A DNA stretch of 64,000 nucleotides, taken from Allomuricauda sp. Its GTDB lineage: Bacteria > Bacteroidota > Bacteroidia > Flavobacteriales > Flavobacteriaceae. A program made the position numbers and the translations under genes. Below are positions 1 through 8,883 of the stretch, one piece after another; position 1 is the first letter of the stretch; every line of letters begins with the position of its first letter. The stretch spans positions 300,895-364,894 of the forward strand of contig NZ_JANQLX010000001.1 of NCBI RefSeq assembly GCF_028280385.1, given 5' to 3'. The notes under the pieces were generated by a model. It did not search any database, was not told the origin of the DNA, and saw nothing but the letters and a program-made list of their open reading frames with translations.

Positions 1-1
1 A

Positions 2-106
2 TTGTTCTACCTGGCCGTGGTGGTTTTTGTCAGCTGTGCGCTATTGTTAATCATGTATTGGAGTCAATTGAAAGCATTCTTGATATCTGTTTCTGGGGGA
101 AAATAG
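2..106 (+). CDS. C-terminal end of a membrane protein (partial)
   Basis: Only the last 34 codons of a gene that begins before the window are present, ending in TAG. The visible residues contain one strongly hydrophobic helix (FYLAVVVFVSCALLLIMYW) followed by a short polar tail ending SVSGGK. This is how many multi-helix transporters, for example MFS carriers, end, but nothing here identifies a family. The frame is chosen because it is the only one of the three that gives a coherent transmembrane segment up to a stop. Its promoter and function cannot be judged from this window. Confidence 0.5.
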   Translation: MFYLAVVVFVSCALLLIMYWSQLKAFLISVSGGK

Positions 107-285
107 CTGTGGGTTAACTAGCATCGAAGCTATGAATCAATATGCGCCCCGGTTGATAAGAAAACGCACTCAAATAGATATTTTGTCTTTGGGAAACAAG
201 GAACATGATGATGAATTCCTTCCTAAAGGATAAACTACTTCAAAATCCTTTATCTTTATTAGACAGGTACTCCAAGTACTTGGCT

Positions 286-2760
286 ATGGAAATGAAAAAA
301 TTGGTAAGGGTTTTATTGGTTTTAGCTTTTCTCCCAATGGTACAGATCGGGAGCGGTCAGGAAGTTCAACATTCAGGACTTGATAAGAACTCGGTCTGGT
401 CCGAACCACTTGAATCCTTGAGCCTCCACAATGCACAGCATCCCATTGAGAAAGTCTATTTGCACTTGGATAAGACAATAGTGTCCGCAGCTGAAAATAT
501 TTGGTTCAGTGCCTATGTGGTCCTTGGCGCTGAACATTATTATTCAACAGCCAGCAAGGTACTTCATGTAGATTTGATCGGTCCCAAGAATGAAATCATC
601 CTTTCCAACACCTTTAAACTGGAAACGGGTAGGGGACAAGGTTCCATTGCAATACCAAAGAATTTACCTCAGGGCAAATATCAACTCAGGGCCTACACCC
701 AATGGATGCGAAACTTTGATCAGGACTTTTTCTTTAAGACCACCATCAGCGTATTGGGAAAACCTTCATCATCCTCTAAGTTGGCTCATACAGACCAAAA
801 GATGGATTTGCAGTTTTTTCCCGAGGGCGGGCATTTGGTAAATGGACTTAATAGCAAGGTGGCGTTCAGGGCCGTTGGGCCGGACGGAAAGGAGAAAGAT
901 GTACAGGGCATTGTGAAAGATTCCAATGGACAGGTTATGGCCCGGCTAGATACGATTTCCCGGGGTTCAGGAATTTTCTATTTACGACCAAATTCGAGCG
1001 AGACCTACACGGCATTCTTGGAAGATGGGACTTCGTACCAGTTGCCTAAAGTGCATCCTGAAGGTTATAACCTTTCCATCGGAAGAATGGATCCGGATAA
1101 GATGGCTGTTCAGATAAGTGCAACAGAACGCTTTGTGAATCGCCCGTTTTATGTACTCGGCTTAATGCGGGGGAAACGTTACTTTCAAAAAGAACTGGAA
1201 TTTGACGGCAAGTCAACCCTCACAATTGATATCCCCACCTCAGAAATTCCGAGCGGGATATTGACACTTACTTTGTTTGACGAGCAATGGAACGCCCATT
1301 GTGAACGCCTTGTGTTTTTGAACAATCTGGAGTATTTGAGCATCGACGCCAATTTACAAACCCCCGAGTTGGAGAAGCGCGGGGAAGTGATTCTCGACAT
1401 TGAAATTACCGATCTATTTGGTGATCCGGTGTCATCAGAGTTCTCTATAGCCGTTACGGATGCCGATCAATTGACCAAAGACACTTTTGCACCCAACATG
1501 CTTACGCATTTGTTGTTGCAATCCGATTTACGGGGGAACATTAGCCGCCCAGCGGACTTGTTTAAGGATTTGGACAGGACCACAATATACGAACTGGACT
1601 TGGTGATGCTTACCCATGGCTGGCGGGCGTACAACTGGCAGCAAATATGGGAACGACAGATTCCAGAACGGAAGTTTTCCTTTTCCCAGGGAATGGAACT
1701 TGAGGGCATTGCTTATGGGAAAAATAAGAGTTTACTTAGGAATACCAATTTTAGGGTAATTGCAAAAACAGATACCGAATTGGCGGAGTATTCCTTTGTT
1801 ACGGATAATTTTGGGAGGTTTACCCTAAGGGATTTTAATCTGGCCGGGGAGGTGGATTTGGTCTTCAATGCGTACAACGCAAAGAACAAACTTCAATACG
1901 CTAAAGTGTCACTAAAGGAAAAGGAGGTCCAATTACCAGAACCTAATTTTCAATGGGTTGAAATAAGGGAATCCGAACCCAAAGCGTCCTATGTGGAGTT
2001 TGCTTCCCTGAGAAGACGGACAGATTCCATATTTACCTTGGAAGGGATTATAAACTTGGAAAATGTTGATGTTTCTTCCAACAAAATCCAACAGAGAAAA
2101 CGGGAAACTCCGTCAAACTATGGCATTGAACCGGATAAAGTAGTCTATGCGGACGATTTCCCATCTTCCTTAAATCTCATTGATTTAATCAACAGAATGC
2201 CCAATATCAATTTTTCCCGTCCTTCCATTTCGGAGGTCAGGGGTGGCCCGTTATGGATCGTGGACGGATTTCCCATGCAACGTTTTGGACTTAGGGATTC
2301 CATTCCAGGGGGAAATATCCAAGAAATTGTTGGCGGTGTGCCCCGGGCCATTGGCCATATTGATGTGCAGTCTGTGGAACGGGTTGAATATTTAAAACCT
2401 AGTTCTGCCTCCATATATGGTGTTCGCGGTAGTAATGGCGTATTCCTAATTTATACCAAAACTGGGGTGAGTGCCTATAATAAACCGTTGTCTTCCAGTC
2501 TTAGGGCAAAAGGACATACGTTGGGGAAGGAGTTTTACTCTCCAAAATACGATGGGGAGTTTAGCCAGAAACTAGTTAATGATTATCGTGCAATGCTGTA
2601 TTGGAATCCGCGTGTAATCACGGACGCCAACGGGAAGGCTACCCTGCGCTTTTTTAACTCTGATTTTGCCAGCAAACTCCAGGTACAAGTGGAGGCCTTG
2701 AGTGAAGAGGGACTGCCCGGAACTTTGTTACAGACCTTTGGGAATGGCGATTTTGATTAA
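286..2760 (+). CDS. MG2-like / TonB-receptor plug domain surface protein without barrel
   Basis: An 824-residue exported protein. The chosen ATG gives a clean signal peptide (MEMKKLVRVLLVLAFLPMV...); the frame is open upstream to 205 but that extension is not signal-like, and ATG 292 is an alternative. Residues about 54-150 resemble the macroglobulin MG2 beta domain common in Bacteroidota (EKVYLHLDK, then YQLRAYTQWMRNF). Residues about 624-721 are a TonB-receptor plug domain (PLWIVDGFPM, then VERVEYLKPSSASIYG and GSNGVFLIYTK). The C-terminus carries the motif LYWNPRVITDANGKATLRF seen in this family. No beta-barrel follows the plug, so it is not a transporter by itself. It may be a periplasmic or surface partner of outer membrane proteins; the substrate is unknown. 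It lies next to but is not clearly co-transcribed with the sigma/SusCD locus. Family confident, function unknown. Confidence 0.85.
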   Translation: MEMKKLVRVLLVLAFLPMVQIGSGQEVQHSGLDKNSVWSEPLESLSLHNAQHPIEKVYLHLDKTIVSAAENIWFSAYVVLGAEHYYSTASKVLHVDLIGPKNEIILSNTFKLETGRGQGSIAIPKNLPQGKYQLRAYTQWMRNFDQDFFFKTTISVLGKPSSSSKLAHTDQKMDLQFFPEGGHLVNGLNSKVAFRAVGPDGKEKDVQGIVKDSNGQVMARLDTISRGSGIFYLRPNSSETYTAFLEDGTSYQLPKVHPEGYNLSIGRMDPDKMAVQISATERFVNRPFYVLGLMRGKRYFQKELEFDGKSTLTIDIPTSEIPSGILTLTLFDEQWNAHCERLVFLNNLEYLSIDANLQTPELEKRGEVILDIEITDLFGDPVSSEFSIAVTDADQLTKDTFAPNMLTHLLLQSDLRGNISRPADLFKDLDRTTIYELDLVMLTHGWRAYNWQQIWERQIPERKFSFSQGMELEGIAYGKNKSLLRNTNFRVIAKTDTELAEYSFVTDNFGRFTLRDFNLAGEVDLVFNAYNAKNKLQYAKVSLKEKEVQLPEPNFQWVEIRESEPKASYVEFASLRRRTDSIFTLEGIINLENVDVSSNKIQQRKRETPSNYGIEPDKVVYADDFPSSLNLIDLINRMPNINFSRPSISEVRGGPLWIVDGFPMQRFGLRDSIPGGNIQEIVGGVPRAIGHIDVQSVERVEYLKPSSASIYGVRGSNGVFLIYTKTGVSAYNKPLSSSLRAKGHTLGKEFYSPKYDGEFSQKLVNDYRAMLYWNPRVITDANGKATLRFFNSDFASKLQVQVEALSEEGLPGTLLQTFGNGDFD

Positions 2761-2765
2761 TTGAA

Positions 2766-2939
2766 CTAAATGCTTTCCAATTCCAATCGCATGGCCTTTA
2801 ATAGGGCCCTGTCCTTGGGTCCAAATCGATGTTCCCAACCATTTTTGTGCGGATTGCACAGTTTACAGCTGCTTCCTCCTTTATCCTTATAACTGTTGGA
2901 ACGTGCACCCATAGGATTGAGATGTGAATATATTTCCAT
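2766..2939 (-). CDS. small CxxC protein, 57 aa
   Basis: A short open frame convergent with the plug-domain gene, its stop lying 5 nt beyond that gene's stop. The product begins MEIYSHLNPMGARS and contains GGSSCKLCNPHKNGWEHRF followed by a basic helix-like tail ending LELESI. The CxxC, the aromatic GWEHRF segment and the charged tail look like a real small protein rather than a chance frame, and I recall similar short cysteine proteins in flavobacteria, though I cannot verify this here. A TACTTTTG hexamer-like -7 element (2941-2948) lies directly upstream on the same strand. It might bind a metal or nucleic acid. Function unknown; reality of the gene is an inference from composition and position. 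Confidence 0.55.
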   Translation of the reverse strand: MEIYSHLNPMGARSNSYKDKGGSSCKLCNPHKNGWEHRFGPKDRALLKAMRLELESI

Positions 2940-3227
2940 TCAAAAGTATACTATTTTATGTCAGGAACTATATGCTAGATTTTTCGGGAGCAAAAATTAG
3001 AGGAAAATTTAGAAGTATAAAGTTATCCTCAGGTTAATTTTTGAAAAACTTTGATGTACGAAAATTTATCACAAATCAACCTTTTGGAACAAATGCCGCT
3101 CTAAACAAACCGTCGTTGCAAATTAAGTATAGGATTGTGCCAATATAATGTAAATTTCATACCCAAATTTTTTTAATACTTGGGGTGTTGGATTTTTTGC
3201 CAAGCAAATTTCCAACCGAACAACCCT

Positions 3228-3818
3228 ATGACTAAACAAACTCAACCATCACTACTTCATACTGATGAGGCATTGTTGCGTCGTTTAAAACTAAACGATG
3301 AAAAAGCCTTGACCGAGCTCTATGATAGATACTGGGATTCTGCTTATATTTCTGCTTATCAAGCACTTAGGGACAAGAAAATTTGTGAGGATGTCATCCA
3401 GGAACTATTTGTTGATATTTGGAACCGGCGCAAGAAATTAAAAATCAAAACCACTTTTAAGAGTTATTTTTTCACCTGTGTTCGGTATCAGGTATTTGCA
3501 CAGATTCGAAAAAGGGAAAATGTGGTGCGAACTGATTTGTTTGAGAACCTAGATCAAAGAATACACCATAATTGCCCGGAAACTGAATATGTATACCACG
3601 AACTTGAGGAGAGGATAAACACAACAGTGGCGCTATTGCCCAAAAAGTGCAGGGAGGTGTTTATGCTCAGTAGAAATGAGCAATTGACCCACTCTGAGAT
3701 TTCCGACCGTCTCCACATCTCCACCAAAACGGTGGAAAACCATTTGACCAAGGCACTAAAAATTCTTCGCAAGTCGGTAGGAGCCTTGCTCTGGACGTTG
3801 GTTTGGTTCGTTTCCTGA
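3228..3818 (+). CDS. ECF RNA polymerase sigma factor, FecI-like
   Basis: A 196-residue sigma-70 factor of the Bacteroidota FecI-like group. Region 2 is visible at residues about 25-75 (LYDRYWDSAYISAYQAL, then EDVIQELFVDIWNRRK), and region 4 with its helix-turn-helix at about 140-185 (LPKKCREVFMLSRNEQLTHS, then ISTKTVENHLTKALK). The C-terminus ends in a hydrophobic tail, as is common for this group. ATG 3228 is preferred; the frame is open 16 codons upstream from a less likely start at 3180. The gene is followed by fecR, susC and susD on the same strand, so it very likely transcribes the SusC operon when FecR passes on a signal from the receptor. Its own promoter was not clear to me in the 288 bases between 2940 and 3227. 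Confidence 0.93.
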   Translation: MTKQTQPSLLHTDEALLRRLKLNDEKALTELYDRYWDSAYISAYQALRDKKICEDVIQELFVDIWNRRKKLKIKTTFKSYFFTCVRYQVFAQIRKRENVVRTDLFENLDQRIHHNCPETEYVYHELEERINTTVALLPKKCREVFMLSRNEQLTHSEISDRLHISTKTVENHLTKALKILRKSVGALLWTLVWFVS

Positions 3819-3955
3819 ACTATTTTATCCTCATAACCATTTGTTAATAAGTAAGTTAACTTTACTCCCTATTTTTTTGGCTTTAAAACTAGGGGGAGAA
3901 GACCCTTTTGGACACTATACTAGTAAAGGACTACTATTGGACCTGAATAATTGGT

Positions 3956-5104
3956 ATGGACAGAAAAAGTTTTTTATCCCTCTTGGACAAATACCTAAAA
4001 GGTAACACCACAAAGGAAGAGGAAGGTTATTTGCTCAATTACTTTGACAGTTTTCAGGAAGAACCCCTTGAAAATTGGCCGATGGAATTGGGGGACCCAC
4101 AGGAACTGAAGGAAAAAATGTTGGGACGCCTGCAGGAGGAAATACATCCTAGAGGTGTCAAAACCCTAAAAGCAAAACCCATTAGGAAAACCAAGCTCTT
4201 GCAATATGCAGCTAGTGTTGTTTTGATTGCTGGGGCTGCCTATACCTTTATCCATTTTTCTAAAAACACCTCTACGGCCCTTGTTCCGGCGGACCAAACT
4301 GATGCCATTGTGCTCAAGTTGGACAATGGGAATGTAGACGTAATTACGGAACACGACCAGAAAAAGATAACGGATTCCAAGGGTAATGTGGTGGGCTACC
4401 AAAAGGGGAATACCATCGCATACGAACAAGATTTATCGCCAACCAAGGAACTTGTCTTTAATGAATTAACTGTCCCTTTGGGGAAACGATTTGATTTGGT
4501 GCTATCAGACGGCAGTAGGGTCAAACTCAATGCGGGCAGTACCATAAAATATCCCATCCAATTTATACAGGGAAGATCCAGGGAGGTGGAAATATGGGGA
4601 GAGGCCTACTTTGACGTGACTACCGACAAGGAACATCCATTCTTAGTCAATGCGAACAACATTCAGGTGAAAGTATTGGGAACGAAATTCAATGTGTCGT
4701 CCTATCCCGAAGACGAAGACATTAACACCGTTTTGGTGGAGGGGTCCGTGGCACTGTCCAACACGAATGCTTCGTATGCGCAAGCTGCCCATCAAATTGT
4801 ACCCAACCAAAAGGCATCTTGGAACAAGCAAATGGGAGCGATGACCATTGAGGAGGTGGATACAGATATCTACACTTCTTGGATCAATGGAAGGATCGTG
4901 TTCAAGAACACCCCTTTTAAAAATATCCGGAAGAAACTGGAAAGAAGGTACAATGTGACCATTTTAAACAACAATCAATCCTTGGACGAACGAACATATA
5001 ACGCCTCTTTTGACATAGAGACCATAGAAGAAGTCATGGAGGCCTTTAAGGAGAACTACGCAATTGATTATGCTATAACCAACGACCAGATAATTATTAA
5101 CTAA
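3956..5104 (+). CDS. FecR-type anti-sigma factor
   Basis: A 382-residue inner membrane sensor that controls the sigma factor encoded just upstream. The first ~75 residues are cytoplasmic (MDRKSFLSLLDKYLKGNTT...), a single membrane helix follows at about 80-101 (LLQYAASVVLIAGAAYTFI), the periplasmic FecR domain spans about 165-270 (GKRFDLVLSDGSRVKLNAGS, then VEIWGEAYFDV), and the C-terminal DUF4974 domain is at about 310-382 (FKNTPFKNIRKKLERRYNV). The DUF4974 part is expected to contact the STN domain of the SusC receptor. The 137-bp gap upstream contains an imperfect palindrome at 3850-3866. Identification is firm; the signal it senses is unknown. Confidence 0.93.
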   Translation: MDRKSFLSLLDKYLKGNTTKEEEGYLLNYFDSFQEEPLENWPMELGDPQELKEKMLGRLQEEIHPRGVKTLKAKPIRKTKLLQYAASVVLIAGAAYTFIHFSKNTSTALVPADQTDAIVLKLDNGNVDVITEHDQKKITDSKGNVVGYQKGNTIAYEQDLSPTKELVFNELTVPLGKRFDLVLSDGSRVKLNAGSTIKYPIQFIQGRSREVEIWGEAYFDVTTDKEHPFLVNANNIQVKVLGTKFNVSSYPEDEDINTVLVEGSVALSNTNASYAQAAHQIVPNQKASWNKQMGAMTIEEVDTDIYTSWINGRIVFKNTPFKNIRKKLERRYNVTILNNNQSLDERTYNASFDIETIEEVMEAFKENYAIDYAITNDQIIIN

Positions 5105-5151
5105 TACCAAATATTTATGACCGAAAAACCATCAAACTGATCAATCACAAA

Positions 5152-5179
5152 ATCGGAGGATGCGGCAACATCCCCCGAT
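5152..5179 (+). promoter_or_regulatory. strong hairpin between fecR and susC
   Basis: ATCGGAGGATG pairs with CATCCCCCGAT around a CGGCAA loop, giving 10 of 11 base pairs with one A-C mismatch. No T-tract follows, so it is not a classical intrinsic terminator. It sits 48 nt after the fecR stop and 49 nt before the susC start. It could stabilise the susC transcript 5' end, attenuate read-through, or mark the end of the fecR message. The pairing is seen directly; the role is inferred. Confidence 0.5.
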
Positions 5180-5228
5180 ATAGCAGTGATTCTAACTAAT
5201 GTAAAACCACAATTACGCTTTTAAAAGT

Positions 5229-8200
5229 ATGAAAAAAACAACTAATTCAGGTGTGCTACTATGGGGCATCCCGAAATTTGACCTCAAAATGAAACTCACT
5301 ACCATTTTACTGATTGTTTCGTTGTTCAGAATTCAGGCCAGCACATACTCACAAACAACGAAGATTTCACTCGATTTAAATCAGGTGAGTGTAGAAAAAG
5401 TGCTCGATGAGATAGAGCGCAATACCGACTTTAAGTTCTTGGCCGATACCCAGGAGATCAACTTGGGAAGGATTGTTTCCATTAAGGCGAGAAACGAAAG
5501 GATCAAGTCCATACTTGATAAGATATTCATTAATGATGATGTAGTTTATTCCATATTGGGTAAACAAATAGTCCTCAAAAAAAACCGACAACTACAGGTA
5601 GATGATCCCCCAGCTGCACCACAGCGGACCATATCCGGTACCACTGTGGATGTGAGCGGACAACCCTTGCCGGGGGTAAATGTTGTAGAAAAAGGAACGG
5701 GTAATGGAACCTCTTCCGACTTTGACGGGAAATTCACGATCAATGTTTCCGATGATGCTGCTGTTTTGGTTTTCTCCTATATCGGATTTCTTACTGTGGA
5801 GGTTCCCGTGCAAAATCAATCTTCCCTAACTGTAACCATGCGGGAAGATGTGGGCCAATTGGATGAAATCGTGGTTACCGCCTTGGGGATCAAGAAAGAA
5901 GCCAAGGCTTTGGGGTATTCTGTGACCAAGGTTGGCCAGGAACGCATCTTGGCCAGTGGGCCTCCAGTGAATGCCTTGCAGTCGCTTTATGGTACGGCTT
6001 CCGGGGTAACGGTGGCGGCCACTGCAACCGGACCTACGGGAGGTATGAAGATCAACATCCGTAATGCCGTGTCCTTCGATGCCAATTCAACCACAAGACC
6101 ATTGATTGTTGTGGATGGTATTCCCATTCATGACGAAAACACCAATATTACCAGCAATGCAAGAACAGGGAGGGATAATGGTACCGGAATCAATGATATC
6201 AATCCAGATGATATAGAGTCATTCGAAATTCTTAAAGGAGCAAAAGCCTCGGTGCTTTATGGTAGCGAAGGGGCCAATGGTGTTATTTTGATTACTACCA
6301 AGAGCGGTTCCAAAAATCGCGGATTGGGAATTTCCGCGGCATTTACCACCACCATGGAAGAAAGTGCATTTTTGCCCGAACTTCAAAATCAATACGGAAC
6401 GGGAAGAAGCCCAAGCACGTCGCAGACGGATGATCAAGGATATTTCCTGGATGAAAACGGGGAAAGGACCTTGGACGTTGCCGGTTCGGCCTTTGGACCA
6501 AGGTACGACCCCAATGTAACCTTAAACTGGTGGGACGGGTCTAGAAGGCCTTGGGTATCAGGAAACAGGTCGGTATATGATCAATTGTTCCGCACAGGTT
6601 CCCAACAATCCTCCAATATCTCATTGAGTTCAGGCAATGAAAAAGGTTCAATTCGATTTTCATACACCAATTTGCGGTATACCCCGATCTACCCTGGGGC
6701 AAAATACAGCAAGAACACCTTTAGTTTGAACACCACCTACGATTTGAACGATAATATTTCACTTCGCTATGTAAGTAACTTTTTTGCCACCAAAAATCTA
6801 AATTCCGCTTATGAGGGTTCTTTTGATGCACAAGGTTCCGTTTCCAGTTTAGGGGCGTATTCCAGTGATATTGATGTGGACCTGCTCAGAAGTTTTATGG
6901 TAACCGAAAATGGGTTCAACTATTTCGCCAATCCGGAACGCAGAAGCAACTTTATCTCCAACGGAAGATCGTCTGTGGTGGGCACGTTGTGGGATTGGAC
7001 ACAGAACGTGTCAGAATTTAACCGTACGCATAGCCTGCAATCGCTTACGCTGGACCTAACCTTCAACGATTTTTTGAGTGCAACCATTTTAGGAGGCTTG
7101 GATTATACCGTTGAAAGAAATGTTTACAAAGGCAAGCTTCAGGACCCGGATTTGATCGGTCCAAATAGTGGTTCAGTTTTTAGGGATACCAACAGGGTAA
7201 TCAGAAAAACCTATGGCCAGGCCACGTTGAACTACGATTTTAATCTTAATGATTTTGGCTTTTCAGGATTTGTGGGAGGTGTTATCCGCAGCAATTATTT
7301 TGAAACCAAGGGAGCAGAGAAAATAGGCGGGTTCGTAATTCCCAACTTCTTCTCGTTCTCAAATTTGCCCTCTGGTGTACAGCCACAATATGTGTTTGAC
7401 AACGGAGAGGACATTCTTTACAGCTTGCTTGGATCTTTCCAGGTGGATTGGAAAGACCAAGTATACATTGAGGCCCAGGCACGTCAGGATTGGTCCTCGA
7501 TATTGCCCCCTGGGAACAACAGCTATTTTTACCCCGGATTAAGCGCCACATGGATTGCGTCCAATTCCTTGAACTTGCCGGAAGCGGTTAAGTTCTTGAA
7601 GCTAAGGACCTCTTGGGCCGATGTGGGAAGACCCGGCCCCCTTTACTTTAGTAATGTGAACCTTGGGGTTTCAGCTTCAGGAGGAGGATTTATCCTAACT
7701 CCTCCCAACGATCTACCACCTATTGATGGGAACTTTGTACCCAACCTAAAACCAGAACGTAAGCGCGAATATGAAGTAGGTCTTGAAGGTTACTTCTTTA
7801 ACGGAAGAAGACTTGGATTTGACTTCTCGTTCTACCATGCCAACACTTACGACCAGATCATGGCTGTTCAGGCACCTCCAGGATTGGGCGTGAACAACAT
7901 CAGGATAAATGCCGGGGATGTGGCCAATACCGGTTGGGAAGTGGCCTTGAAGACCAAACCCATCTTGAACAACAAGTTTCAATGGGATGTGGATATGACC
8001 TTCGCCGCGGCAAAAACCAAGGTAAGAAGATTGGATGGGGAAATCAGTTCCTTGGCCCTTTGGAGCAGAAACGGATTAAATGCCGTTGCTGAGGTAGGTG
8101 GGGAATACGGACTGATCATCCAGCAAAGTGGAAATCACCATTACATCAATCCATCAGATGACAACGACCCCAATAACGGAGCACGTATTGTTGATAGAAA

Positions 8201-8867
8201 TGGCCAGCGTTATGCCTATTCCAGAAGTAGTAACAAGAAAGTGGGGAAGTTGTTGCCGGATTTGACCGGAGGTCTTTTCACGCGTTTCAACTATAAAAAC
8301 TTCGGATTGGTGGTTAATATGGACTACTCCTTTGGTGCCACTTTTATCAATGAGGCAGAGACCTATATGATGGCCGCTGGGGTATTGAATGAGAGTTTAC
8401 CCTATAGGGATGCCGCCAGTGGTGGTATTGCCTATCACTTGAACGATGAAGGCCAGAAGGTGGCCGGAGCGCATCCAAGCGCTGGTGCAACCTATAACGA
8501 TGGGGTGCTGCTGGACGGGGTGTATACCGATGGGGTGGCCAACTCCCAAGTGGTTTCCGCAGAAGATTACTATGGATCATCATACTTTTCCAACGGCTTC
8601 TTCCCAGAAGACAGGTTGTTCAAAAGTGATTATATCGCCTTGCGGAACATTGCGTTGGATTACAGGCTTCCAAATTTCTCCAGGAAAATAGGATTGAGCG
8701 ATGTGGTACTGTCCATTTTCGCCAATAATGTGGCCTATCTCTATAGAGCTGCGCCCAATACCATTCCAGAATCTACCAATGGTACAGGATGGGCACAAGG
8801 ATCATATGGAACAACTGCCTTACCTACCCAACGTTCAGTAGGATTGTCGATCAAGGCTAAACTTTAA
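5229..8867 (+). CDS. SusC/RagA family TonB-linked outer membrane receptor with STN domain
   Basis: A 1212-residue TonB-dependent outer membrane transporter. In order: an extended signal region (to about 40), an STN domain at about 45-120 (KISLDLNQVSVEKVLDEIER), a carboxypeptidase-regulatory-like beta domain at about 133-205 (GQPLPGVNVVEKGTGNG, then FSYIGF), a TonB-box-like segment (LDEIVVTALGIKKE), the plug at about 215-358 (LIVVDGIPI, then IESFEILKGAKASVLYGSE) and the 22-strand barrel to the end. The STN domain marks it as a signalling receptor that talks to FecR. It is followed 16 nt later by its SusD partner. The imported nutrient cannot be told: no glycoside hydrolase, sulfatase or peptidase is in the operon. 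Confidence 0.95.
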   Translation: MKKTTNSGVLLWGIPKFDLKMKLTTILLIVSLFRIQASTYSQTTKISLDLNQVSVEKVLDEIERNTDFKFLADTQEINLGRIVSIKARNERIKSILDKIFINDDVVYSILGKQIVLKKNRQLQVDDPPAAPQRTISGTTVDVSGQPLPGVNVVEKGTGNGTSSDFDGKFTINVSDDAAVLVFSYIGFLTVEVPVQNQSSLTVTMREDVGQLDEIVVTALGIKKEAKALGYSVTKVGQERILASGPPVNALQSLYGTASGVTVAATATGPTGGMKINIRNAVSFDANSTTRPLIVVDGIPIHDENTNITSNARTGRDNGTGINDINPDDIESFEILKGAKASVLYGSEGANGVILITTKSGSKNRGLGISAAFTTTMEESAFLPELQNQYGTGRSPSTSQTDDQGYFLDENGERTLDVAGSAFGPRYDPNVTLNWWDGSRRPWVSGNRSVYDQLFRTGSQQSSNISLSSGNEKGSIRFSYTNLRYTPIYPGAKYSKNTFSLNTTYDLNDNISLRYVSNFFATKNLNSAYEGSFDAQGSVSSLGAYSSDIDVDLLRSFMVTENGFNYFANPERRSNFISNGRSSVVGTLWDWTQNVSEFNRTHSLQSLTLDLTFNDFLSATILGGLDYTVERNVYKGKLQDPDLIGPNSGSVFRDTNRVIRKTYGQATLNYDFNLNDFGFSGFVGGVIRSNYFETKGAEKIGGFVIPNFFSFSNLPSGVQPQYVFDNGEDILYSLLGSFQVDWKDQVYIEAQARQDWSSILPPGNNSYFYPGLSATWIASNSLNLPEAVKFLKLRTSWADVGRPGPLYFSNVNLGVSASGGGFILTPPNDLPPIDGNFVPNLKPERKREYEVGLEGYFFNGRRLGFDFSFYHANTYDQIMAVQAPPGLGVNNIRINAGDVANTGWEVALKTKPILNNKFQWDVDMTFAAAKTKVRRLDGEISSLALWSRNGLNAVAEVGGEYGLIIQQSGNHHYINPSDDNDPNNGARIVDRNGQRYAYSRSSNKKVGKLLPDLTGGLFTRFNYKNFGLVVNMDYSFGATFINEAETYMMAAGVLNESLPYRDAASGGIAYHLNDEGQKVAGAHPSAGATYNDGVLLDGVYTDGVANSQVVSAEDYYGSSYFSNGFFPEDRLFKSDYIALRNIALDYRLPNFSRKIGLSDVVLSIFANNVAYLYRAAPNTIPESTNGTGWAQGSYGTTALPTQRSVGLSIKAKL

Positions 8868-8883
8868 CCAAAAAATTAGAACT

